Source of the DNA: Desulfobacteraceae bacterium
Lineage (GTDB): Bacteria; Desulfobacterota; Desulfobacteria; Desulfobacterales; Desulfobacteraceae
Direction: 5' to 3'
NCBI GenBank assembly: GCA_022712835.1
Contig: JAFLJU010000181.1
Coordinates: forward strand, 1-13,650
Length of the DNA: 13,650 nt
Both the position numbers and the translations under genes were made by a program. A model generated the notes under the pieces. That model was given only the letters and a program-made list of their open reading frames with translations. It was not told the origin of the DNA and did not search any database. This document shows, piece after piece, positions 7,287 to 13,388 of the stretch (its first letter is position 1; each line of letters begins with the position of its first letter).

Positions 7287-8270
7287 ATGCGTTGGATTAA
7301 GATAATAATAGGGGTGACGATCACCGGTATACTTGGATTTTTAGGTATCAGAGAAGTGATTTCAGACCCTGTCTATTTTTTGGAATTGCTTTTAGGGGGT
7401 CTCACACGGGGCAGCATTTATGCCTTGATCGCCCTTGGGTATACCATGGTATACGGAATTATCCAGTTGATCAACTTTGCCCATGGTGAGATCTATATGA
7501 TTGGTGCCATCACCGCATTGATTGTGGCAAGTGTCCTGGGTCTTTGGGGATGGAACTCGGCAGTGATTGCGATTCTTGCCGTTGTTTTTGCCGTTGCATA
7601 TTCCTGTGCCTATGGATATACCGTTGAAAAAATCGCCTATAAGCCCTTGAGGAATGCACCCAGACTCTCTGCCCTGATTTCAGCCATCGGCATGAGCCTT
7701 TTCCTTCAAAACTATGTCATGCTTGCCCAGACACCTGAATTTATGCCCTTTGAAAGCCTGATTCCTGATTTTGCATTCTGGGAACCCTATGCACACATTA
7801 TGACTTCTGTTGAATTGACCATTATTGTGACCACCGTCATTGTCATGATCCTTCTGGGAATGCTCATCAAATTTACTAAAATAGGAAAAGCCATGCGGGC
7901 CACGGCCCAGGATAAAGTTATGGCGGCTCTTTTGGGTATCAATGTCAATCGAGTGATCTCCACCACCTTTGTGGTGGGATCTGCCACTGCCGCCATCGGC
8001 GGGGTTCTCATTGCCTGCCACGTGGGGCAGATAAACTTTTTCATCGGCTTTCTTGCCGGACTCAAGGCATTTATTGCTGCGGTTCTCGGCGGAATTGGTT
8101 CGGTTCCGGGTGCTGTGCTTGGCAGTCTTGTCCTGGGTATTTCAGAAAGCTTTTTCACCGGCTATTTCTATAGCGAGTATGAAGATGTCTTTGCCTTTTC
8201 CATTCTTGTTATTATACTCATCTTCAGGCCCTCGGGCATACTTGGCAAACACGAAACCCAAAAAGTTTAA
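7287..8270 (+). CDS. livH: Branched-chain amino acid ABC transporter permease LivH
   Basis: A 327-aa inner-membrane permease with about eight hydrophobic helices. Conserved LivH blocks are SIYALIALGYTMVYGIIQLI (43-62), NFAHGE (63-68), the cytoplasmic EAA-type loop that contacts the ATPases (about 196-225, GKAMRATAQDKVMAALLGI) and LGGIGSVPGAVLGS (267-280). Compared with E. coli LivH it has roughly 20-25 extra N-terminal residues, including an additional hydrophobic stretch (IIIGVTITGILGFLGI). Translation initiation is odd. The only good Shine-Dalgarno (AGGAG, 7266-7270) is 16 nt from the ATG, and the codons between offer only an ATT (7281) as an alternative start. The gene follows the livJ terminator and is 24 bp ahead of livM. 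Confidence 0.93.
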   Translation: MRWIKIIIGVTITGILGFLGIREVISDPVYFLELLLGGLTRGSIYALIALGYTMVYGIIQLINFAHGEIYMIGAITALIVASVLGLWGWNSAVIAILAVVFAVAYSCAYGYTVEKIAYKPLRNAPRLSALISAIGMSLFLQNYVMLAQTPEFMPFESLIPDFAFWEPYAHIMTSVELTIIVTTVIVMILLGMLIKFTKIGKAMRATAQDKVMAALLGINVNRVISTTFVVGSATAAIGGVLIACHVGQINFFIGFLAGLKAFIAAVLGGIGSVPGAVLGSLVLGISESFFTGYFYSEYEDVFAFSILVIILIFRPSGILGKHETQKV

Positions 8271-8294
8271 CTATCATTATTTGAAAAGAAGATT

Positions 8295-9497
8295 ATGGTT
8301 ACAAAAAAAGAAATCAAACAGGCAGTTTTCGTAGCTTTATGGTTTATGGTACTGACCTTTCCCATCATGGTCATTAAAGTAAATACCATAAAGCACATTG
8401 TTATCTTCCGGTGGAGTCATCTTTTCTGGATTGGAATTGGTACTTTTTTTGCTTCGCTGACATGGAATTATTTTCTACGTCGCAAAGAAGAAAAACAAAA
8501 AGCCGAAACCTCGGATGATGTCCCCCTTGTTCACAGACTCCTTCAAAACGATCGGTTCCGCATACCGTTTCTGGTGGTTCTGGCCATCTTTTTTCTGTTC
8601 TACCCCTTTGTTTTTTCCATGTACCATACCAGCATCATGATATCGGCCCTGGTCTATGTCATGCTGGGCCTGGGGCTAAACATTGTGGTGGGACTTGCAG
8701 GACTTTTGGACTTAGGATATGTGGCCTTTTACTGCGTGGGCGCCTATGCCTATGCACTCTTAAACCTGCATTTCGGGGTCAATTTCTGGCTGGCACTGCC
8801 CATTTCAGCGGCACTAGGCTTTTTGTTCGGTACCCTACTTGGGTATCCGGTACTGCGGCTGAGAGGGGATTACCTGGCCATTGTCACACTTGGGTTTGGG
8901 GAAATTATCCGGATCATCATGGAAAACTGGGATGCCTTTTCCAATGGGCCTAGAGGGATTTCCAATATTCCGCCCCCCAGCTTTTTCGGCATTGACCTGG
9001 GTCAACATGGCACTGTTATTTATATCTATTTTATTGTGACGGGACTGGTGCTCATGACCATCTTTTTTGTCAGCCGTCTGGAAAATTCCAGGCTGGGGCG
9101 TTCCTGGATTGCCATGAGAGATGATGACATCGCCTGCCAGGCCATGGGAATCGACAAGGTAAAAACCAAGCTGACCGCCTTTGCCCTGGGTGCCACCTGG
9201 GCCAGCATCGGTGGTGTGGTCTTTGCCGCCAAAACCTCCTATATCAACCCCATGTCCTTTACCATCATGGAGTCCATCACTATTTTATGCGTGGTGGTCA
9301 TCGGCGGTATGGGATCGGCCATCGGTGTTATTGCCGGGGCCCTTGTGCTCATTTTACTCCCGGAATATTTACGGGCGGTGGCAGAGTACAGAATGCTGGT
9401 ATTTGGCGCCCTCCAGGTGATTGTCATGGTGTTCAAACCCGAGGGACTGATCAAGAGCGTACGAAAAACATATGAATTTAAAAAAGTAGAAGAATAA
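8295..9497 (+). CDS. livM: Branched-chain amino acid ABC transporter permease LivM
   Basis: A 400-aa inner-membrane permease; E. coli LivM is about 425 aa. The N-terminal region (1-65) holds two hydrophobic helices, followed by a charged linker (RRKEEKQKAETSDD) and then the conserved permease core. Landmarks are GLAGLLDLGYVAFYCVGAYAYA (133-154), LRGDYLAIVTLGFGEI (189-204), NGPRGI (217-222), the EAA-type coupling loop GRSWIAMRDDDIACQAMGI (268-286) and VVIGGMGSAIGVIAGA (334-349). It forms the translocation pore with LivH. The Shine-Dalgarno is poor (an AAAAGAAGA-like stretch just upstream). It sits 24 bp after livH and 4 bp before livG, so the block is one transcript. Confidence 0.94.
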   Translation: MVTKKEIKQAVFVALWFMVLTFPIMVIKVNTIKHIVIFRWSHLFWIGIGTFFASLTWNYFLRRKEEKQKAETSDDVPLVHRLLQNDRFRIPFLVVLAIFFLFYPFVFSMYHTSIMISALVYVMLGLGLNIVVGLAGLLDLGYVAFYCVGAYAYALLNLHFGVNFWLALPISAALGFLFGTLLGYPVLRLRGDYLAIVTLGFGEIIRIIMENWDAFSNGPRGISNIPPPSFFGIDLGQHGTVIYIYFIVTGLVLMTIFFVSRLENSRLGRSWIAMRDDDIACQAMGIDKVKTKLTAFALGATWASIGGVVFAAKTSYINPMSFTIMESITILCVVVIGGMGSAIGVIAGALVLILLPEYLRAVAEYRMLVFGALQVIVMVFKPEGLIKSVRKTYEFKKVEE

Positions 9498-9501
9498 ATT
9501 T

Positions 9502-10293
9502 ATGGAACCCATACTCAATGTAAAAAATCTCACCATGACCTTTGGGGGACTAAAAGCCATAGACAATGTGGATATTGCCATTGAACAAGGACAGATCGCA
9601 GCACTCATCGGTCCCAATGGTGCGGGTAAAACAACATTTTTCAATTGTATTACCGGCATTTACCAACCCACAACAGGCAAAGTTGACATCACCCCTCCCG
9701 GCAAATCCACCCAAAGCCTCAGGGGTCTGAAAACCAACCAGGTAACGGAAAGAGGACTTGCCAGAACCTTCCAGAACATCCGGCTCTTCCAGGGCATGAC
9801 CGTGCTGGAAAATGTGATGATCGGACGGCACTGCCGGATGAACGCCGGTGTTTTCGGTGCATTGATGCGCCCCAAAAGCCAGAAGAATGAAGAGAAAGAA
9901 GCAACCTATGCCAGTTATGAAATCCTTGAAAAGATAGGCCTAGAGCAATATGTCAATGAAATGGCCGTGAACCTTCCCTATGGTGCCCAGCGCCGTCTTG
10001 AAATTGCACGGGCCCTTGCCACGGATCCCTTTCTCCTTTTACTGGATGAACCGGCAGCTGGCATGAATCCCCAGGAGACAAAGGAGCTTGATGATCTGAT
10101 CATCTGGCTGAGGGACAATGAAAACCTGTCCATCTTACTCATTGAACATGACATGAAACTTGTCATGAGTCTTTCAGACAGAATTCATGTGGTGGATTAT
10201 GGCAAAAAAATTGCGGAGGGCACACCGGAAGAGGTAAAAAACAATCCGGATGTCATCAAAGCCTATCTGGGAGACGACGCTGACGATGCTTAA
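9502..10293 (+). CDS. livG: Branched-chain amino acid ABC transporter ATP-binding protein LivG
   Basis: A 263-aa ABC ATPase. Walker A is GPNGAGKTT (37-45), the Q-loop glutamine is Q91 (TFQNIRLF), the signature is the LivG-type NLPYGAQRR (157-165) in place of LSGGQ, Walker B is LLLLDEP (178-184) and the H-loop histidine is H216 (IEHDM). The insertion between the Q-loop and signature (CRMNAGVFGALMRPKSQ) and the C-terminal GTPEEVKNNPDVIKAYLG are typical of LivG rather than LivF. It powers import through LivHM in partnership with LivF. The gene starts 4 bp after livM and its last 8 bases overlap the start of livF. Its own ribosome binding site is weak (AGAAGAA, 9488-9494), suggesting coupling to livM translation. 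Confidence 0.96.
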   Translation: MEPILNVKNLTMTFGGLKAIDNVDIAIEQGQIAALIGPNGAGKTTFFNCITGIYQPTTGKVDITPPGKSTQSLRGLKTNQVTERGLARTFQNIRLFQGMTVLENVMIGRHCRMNAGVFGALMRPKSQKNEEKEATYASYEILEKIGLEQYVNEMAVNLPYGAQRRLEIARALATDPFLLLLDEPAAGMNPQETKELDDLIIWLRDNENLSILLIEHDMKLVMSLSDRIHVVDYGKKIAEGTPEEVKNNPDVIKAYLGDDADDA

Positions 10294-10993
10294 ATTAACA
10301 GACATACATACCTATTATGGAAACATCCATGCCCTCAAGGGAATCAGCATTGAGGTGACCGAAGGCGAGGTCATTTCCCTTATCGGTGCCAACGGGGCTG
10401 GAAAATCAACCACCCTGATGACCACCTCGGGCGTGGTCCCTGCCAAGCGGGGTAAGATTGAATTCAAGGGACGGGACATTACCCACCTGCCCCCGGATGA
10501 AATTGTAAAATTGGGCATCTGCCAGGTGCCCGAAGGCCGCAGGATTTTCCCCTACCTTACCGTGGCGGAAAATCTGGATATGGGGGCCTTTTTGCGCAAT
10601 GACACCGATGAAATCAAAAAGGATATGGACTATGTCTATGGTCTTTTCCCCATCCTTTCCAACCGGAAAAATCAGGCTGGCGGAACCCTGAGCGGCGGGG
10701 AGCAGCAAATGCTGGCCATCTCAAGGGCGCTCATGAGTCGACCCAAGGTATTGCTGCTGGATGAACCCTCCCTGGGCCTTGCGCCCATCATTATCAAACA
10801 GATTTTCAGTATTATCAAAAAAATCAATGAAGAGCAGAACACCACTATCTTTATTGTGGAGCAGAATGCCAATCTGGCCCTAAAAGCTGCCCACCGCGGG
10901 TACGTGATGGAAAACGGGGCCATCACCATAACCGATACCGCTGAAAACCTGCTGACCAACGAAGATGTAAAAAAGGCCTATCTGGGAATTTAA
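10286..10993 (+). CDS. livF: Branched-chain amino acid ABC transporter ATP-binding protein LivF
   Basis: A 235-aa ABC ATPase; E. coli LivF is 237 aa. Walker A is GANGAGKST (34-42), and the Q-loop region is CQVPEGRRIFPYLTVAENL, diagnostic for LivF. The signature is TLSGGEQQ (134-141) and Walker B is VLLLDEP (155-161). The usual H-loop histidine is replaced by Q193 in VEQN, which is normal for LivF. The start is the ATG at 10286, overlapping the livG stop (ATGCTTAA), which implies translational coupling; GGGAG at 10269-10273 is a distant possible ribosome binding site. The frame extends 12 codons further upstream inside livG, but those codons match no LivF. It is the last gene of the operon and is followed by a strong terminator. 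Confidence 0.96.
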   Translation: MLKLTDIHTYYGNIHALKGISIEVTEGEVISLIGANGAGKSTTLMTTSGVVPAKRGKIEFKGRDITHLPPDEIVKLGICQVPEGRRIFPYLTVAENLDMGAFLRNDTDEIKKDMDYVYGLFPILSNRKNQAGGTLSGGEQQMLAISRALMSRPKVLLLDEPSLGLAPIIIKQIFSIIKKINEEQNTTIFIVEQNANLALKAAHRGYVMENGAITITDTAENLLTNEDVKKAYLGI

Positions 10994-11063
10994 TTTAGCG
11001 ATTAAGCCTTGTCTGGCAACAAGAGACTCAAGGGCACCGATTGATTTCACGAGACAAGATTGC

Positions 11064-11103
11064 AACGGCCGTTTAAACAAGGTTTAAACGGCCGTTTTTT
11101 TTT
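11064..11103 (+). terminator. strong intrinsic terminator of the liv operon
   Basis: AACGGCCGTTTAAAC (11064-11078) is perfectly complementary to 11082-11096, with a 3-nt loop, and the final stem Ts run into a T-tract ending at 11103. It lies 70 bp after the livF stop. Its T-tract serves only the plus strand. Confidence 0.9.
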
Positions 11104-11230
11104 ACCCAGGCAATTCAAGGATTTCATTGGCAAAAACCATATCCCTGAGCCATTCTTCCGGGATTGCATCCGGGCCGATGTGAGCACCCAGAATGAACCC
11201 TGTCAGTTTTTTGCAATCATTTTGAGAACC
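11102..11230 (-). pseudogene. remnant of an ADP-ribosylglycohydrolase C-terminus
   Basis: On the minus strand a short frame ends at TAA (plus-strand 11102-11104) and encodes about 43 residues that look like the very C-terminus of an ADP-ribosylglycohydrolase (ARH/DraG) family protein. It contains GSQND, then LTGFILGAHIGPDAIPEEWL. This resembles the family's metal-site GGDND/GGDTD motif followed by TGxxLGAxxGxxAIPxxW. The frame is stopped by TAA at 11243-11245, and no start codon or other ARH sequence lies upstream, where the DMT transporter gene ends instead (overlap of 14 bp). The GGD part of the motif is degraded (GSQ). I read it as the 3' scar of a gene otherwise lost by deletion or replacement. 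Recognised by eye; no alignment was run. Confidence 0.6.
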
Positions 11231-12146
11231 TGGCAAAGGCAATTAATCCCAACCCCGTGACGAGAATGCCCATCAGCCCAGTAAAATTTGGAAGGGCTGT
11301 CCCAAGGAAAAGAACTTCACCCCCCAGGGCAAAGAGTACTTCACTGCACTGGGTGGCATCCACAGAGGCAAGCTTGGCCGGTGTATCGGCAGCGCCCCTG
11401 GCATATAAAAACAAAGAGGTGGCCACCACCCCGGACAATAGGGCAACAAGAGCGGTATTCATCCATTGCCCGGGAGAAGGAAGCCCGGGATCTGTTAAAA
11501 AAAAGAGCAGGCCCCAGAAAGGGATACTGCCCAGAGACAGGAGAAACACCTTGGCAAAGGCATTGTCTAAAACAAGCCCATCAATTTTTGGCACACACCT
11601 ACGGCCGATTTTTGCTTCCCAGACCAATTGATTCCCCAATGGGTAGCAAAACGCTGCCACCCCCACCGGAATAGCGCCCAGGAACAAAGACTCTAGGTGA
11701 GAAAGTTCAAAATGGCTTAGGTTCACCAGGCAGACGCCGCCAAAAACCACCAGGGCGCATCCCCATATTTTTTTGGGAAATCGTCTGCCAAACCCCTGGA
11801 GCACAAACAGGGAGGCGATGATGGTCAGCTGCCAGGTTGTAGCCACCACCCAACCAGGAGAATAGTCCGCACTAAAACAGATCAATGCATAAAAAGCCCC
11901 AAACCCAATGCTGCCTGAAACAATCCAGAACAATAGATGCCGATACAACACATTTATCATTTCTTTAAAAAATGGCAATCCCTGGATAATGGCAATCCCC
12001 AACCCCAAAAAGAGAATCATATATCCATACCGTAACGCCCCTGACCAGAACCAATGGCCTCCCCCAAGACTCATCACCCGGTTCAACACAAAGGTGGCAC
12101 TAAAAAAGCCACCTGAAACTAAACCAATCATCATTAAGCGAATCAT
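11217..12146 (-). CDS. DMT-superfamily transporter, multidrug resistance efflux (EmrE-like, PF13536-type) protein
   Basis: A 309-aa very hydrophobic protein with about ten predicted membrane helices arranged as two five-helix halves, as in drug/metabolite transporters. The N-terminal stretch SATFVLNRVMSLGGGHWFWS (16-35) and the following ALRYGYM resemble the family annotated as multidrug resistance efflux transporter. Other recognisable parts are a WVVATTWQLTII helix (99-110), GCALVVFGGVCLVNL (129-143) and the C-terminal MGILVTGLGLIAFARF. It should act as an inner-membrane exporter, but the substrate is unknown and a metabolite role is equally possible. The start ATG (12144-12146) has AAGGA 5 nt upstream (plus-strand 12152-12156). 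It lies downstream of a terminator, so it should have its own promoter, although I cannot point to a convincing one. Its stop codon sits inside the ADP-ribosylglycohydrolase remnant. Confidence 0.85.
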   Translation of the reverse strand: MIRLMMIGLVSGGFFSATFVLNRVMSLGGGHWFWSGALRYGYMILFLGLGIAIIQGLPFFKEMINVLYRHLLFWIVSGSIGFGAFYALICFSADYSPGWVVATTWQLTIIASLFVLQGFGRRFPKKIWGCALVVFGGVCLVNLSHFELSHLESLFLGAIPVGVAAFCYPLGNQLVWEAKIGRRCVPKIDGLVLDNAFAKVFLLSLGSIPFWGLLFFLTDPGLPSPGQWMNTALVALLSGVVATSLFLYARGAADTPAKLASVDATQCSEVLFALGGEVLFLGTALPNFTGLMGILVTGLGLIAFARFSK

Positions 12147-12204
12147 ACCGATCCTTGTCTTCTCTTAAAATTTATCCAAGAAAAATTGGACGCATATTTT
12201 GCAT

Positions 12205-12246
12205 CAAAAAAAAACAAGCCCGTGGGGATCTTTTCCCACAGGCTTG
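12205..12246 (-). terminator. intrinsic terminator of the GNAT operon (minus strand)
   Basis: On the plus strand CAAGCC (12215-12220) pairs with GGCTTG (12241-12246) and GTGGG (12222-12226) with CCCAC (12235-12239), with one internal C/A mismatch and an 8-nt loop. A run of nine A at 12206-12214 becomes a nine-T tract on the minus strand. It starts 45 bp after the GNAT stop codon. Confidence 0.88.
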
Positions 12247-12291
12247 CTTGCTGTATTCAATTAAATGATCTCCGGCCCTTTTAAGTTGCGG

Positions 12292-12732
12292 CTAAAGATC
12301 CTTTTTCAGATTAATAAACTCACTGCGCTTAAATCCTAATTTTTTAAAAAAAGAAAGCACATCAATGGAATCCCACATCACTGAGGAATAGATGGAGCTA
12401 ACCCCTTTTTCCTTGTAGATATCACAAACCCTGTTCGCAAGTTTCAGCCCAATTCCTTTTCCCATATGATTGGGATGAACGCCAAAGGACACGATCCATG
12501 CACTTTTGCCGATACCAAATCCCGCGTAGAGGGTGGTGGATATCATGTAACCTGCCACCATGCCGTCTACTTGTGCCACCAGACTTGTTTGGCCGTTTCC
12601 TTCAGAAATATGCTGCTCAACTAATTTTTGGAAATCAACCCGTGCATCTTCTTCTGAAATAGCAATTCGGATGTCCTGAATGGCTTGTGTATCGTCTACC
12701 CTGATTTCCCTTATGCTGACCCTTTCTTCCAC
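12292..12732 (-). CDS. GNAT family N-acetyltransferase
   Basis: A 146-aa acetyltransferase covering a single GNAT fold. The acetyl-CoA pyrophosphate-binding motif A is VHPNHMGKGIGLKLA (residues 85-99 from this start), of the Q/RxxGxG type with His in first position. The C-terminal motif is FFKKLGFKRSEF (128-139), as in RimI-like enzymes. The substrate is unknown: protein N-terminus, small amine or tRNA-bound amino acid are all possible. The start is chosen at GTG 12730-12732 because an ideal GGAGG (12738-12742) precedes it by 5 nt. An alternative GTG at 12742-12744 shares a base with the stop codon of the upstream gene but has no ribosome binding site. The Shine-Dalgarno adjoins the upstream stop codon, implying translational coupling to the DUF2080 gene. 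Confidence 0.9.
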   Translation of the reverse strand: MEERVSIREIRVDDTQAIQDIRIAISEEDARVDFQKLVEQHISEGNGQTSLVAQVDGMVAGYMISTTLYAGFGIGKSAWIVSFGVHPNHMGKGIGLKLANRVCDIYKEKGVSSIYSSVMWDSIDVLSFFKKLGFKRSEFINLKKDL

Positions 12733-12743
12733 AAAATCCTCCA

Positions 12744-12929
12744 CTATTCTACTTTTATGATTTTCACGGTGTGCCCAACCCAGTTTGGGGGAAGATAAAT
12801 CCGGCCACTATTACCCGAAGATTTGACCTCTTTTTCGATCATTTCCTCTCCATAGACCTCGAATTTTACCTTGGCCTTGGGGGGAGAGTTCTTGTTTAAA
12901 TTCTTATCTTTTTTATCATTATCTGCCAT
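12744..12929 (-). CDS. DUF2080 family (transposon-encoded, AbrB-like) small protein
   Basis: A 61-aa protein. The first 20 residues are charged and probably disordered. The C-terminal part (about 27-61) contains EKEVKSSGNSGRIYLPPNWVG followed by HTVKIIKV. This is the pattern of the DUF2080 'putative transposon-encoded protein' family, which resembles the SpoVT/AbrB swapped-hairpin DNA-binding fold (compare GNSxxxxLPxxWxGxxVKV). That family is best known from archaea and some bacteria and its function is not established. No transposase gene is nearby. The ATG (12927-12929) has AGGA 6 nt upstream (plus-strand 12936-12939). The stop codon is 11 bp ahead of the chosen GNAT start, and the GNAT Shine-Dalgarno begins within a few bases of it. 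The upstream 70-aa gene is 43 bp away, so the three genes probably form one operon. Confidence 0.75.
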   Translation of the reverse strand: MADNDKKDKNLNKNSPPKAKVKFEVYGEEMIEKEVKSSGNSGRIYLPPNWVGHTVKIIKVE

Positions 12930-12972
12930 ATAACATCCTATTTTTTACAAAAGTATCCTTTCATTCCGCTTA

Positions 12973-13185
12973 TTAAGAATCGTTTTTTTTTGTATAAATC
13001 ACTTCATAGTTATCAGGCGATTGGTTGAAACACACATCGCACCCAGTGACAACGTCGGAACTTGCAGGCATACATTTAACCGCAAAGCCTAGTTCTTCAT
13101 ACATATTAACGATTTGTGTCAGTTTGGGATCATCATAAACCCCTCTCAACTGCCATCCTTTTCTCTTTGCTTCTAATGGTGTCAT
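12973..13185 (-). CDS. small conserved-looking protein with a CxxC motif, function unknown
   Basis: A 70-aa protein that I cannot assign to a named family. It is not hydrophobic and has no signal peptide. It begins MTPLEAKRKGWQLRGVYDDP, continues with a helical stretch (KLTQIVNMYEELGFAV), and has cysteines at 38, 49 and 52. The last two form a CxxC (GCDVCF) that could bind metal or be redox-active. A C-terminal NYEVIYTKK follows. The compact organisation and balanced composition look like a real gene. The start at 13185 is uncertain: an AGG abuts the ATG directly, while a better AAAGGA 14 nt upstream serves an out-of-frame ATG that opens an 18-codon reading frame overlapping this gene's start. 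It is the first gene of the operon with DUF2080 and GNAT. Confidence 0.65.
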   Translation of the reverse strand: MTPLEAKRKGWQLRGVYDDPKLTQIVNMYEELGFAVKCMPASSDVVTGCDVCFNQSPDNYEVIYTKKNDS

Positions 13186-13229
13186 CCTTAAGCATGAGGT
13201 CCTTTGATTCCTATTCTACCATAACATCT

Positions 13230-13260
13230 GTTATATAGCGCTATTATAACTTTTATTCAA
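13230..13260 (-). promoter_or_regulatory. candidate promoter with overlapping dyad for the 70-aa/DUF2080/GNAT operon
   Basis: On the minus strand TTGAAT (plus 13255-13260) and TATATA (plus 13232-13237) are 17 bp apart. A second pair, TTGAAA (13264-13269) and a perfect TATAAT (13243-13248), has a short 15-bp spacing. An interrupted palindrome, GTTATATAGCGCTAT then ATAAC with one extra T, covers 13230-13250 and overlaps both -10 boxes. It could be an operator. Confidence 0.4.
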
Positions 13261-13304
13261 CCTTTTCAATATCAAACTATTTATTTCTTACACTCTCCCC
13301 CAAA

Positions 13305-13352
13305 GACAAAAATAAAGGGGCAGGAAAGAAAACCATCTTTACCTGCCCCTTT
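13305..13352 (-). terminator. intrinsic terminator of the NrfD-like gene (minus strand)
   Basis: AAAGGGGCAGG (13314-13324) pairs with CCTGCCCCTTT (13342-13352), and AAAGA (13325-13329) with TCTTT (13336-13340), leaving a single bulged A. On the minus strand the stem is followed by the T-rich TTTATTTTTGTCTTT. It lies 36 bp after the stop of the edge gene. Confidence 0.85.
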
Positions 13353-13388
13353 AGTATTCTTCTGAAATTAGTTTTTTCTAATTTTTTT

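Noticed and set aside
7439..7454. A 16-bp perfect palindrome GTATACCATGGTATAC inside livH, resembling the TetR operator half-sites (ATACC...GGTAT).
   Set aside because: It encodes the strongly conserved GYTMVYG motif of LivH, and its half-site spacing is 2 bp shorter than in the operator. Protein constraint explains it.
11008..11058. CTTGTCT and AGACAAG, 37 nt apart after livF, matching the heptamers in the tnaA terminator stem.
   Set aside because: Seven-base matches with a long loop are weak, and the neighbouring perfect 15-bp terminator explains the end of the operon.
11060..11260. A 66-codon plus-strand frame after livF.
   Set aside because: It overlaps the liv terminator, has no ribosome binding site, and runs antisense to the transporter end and the ADP-ribosylglycohydrolase remnant.
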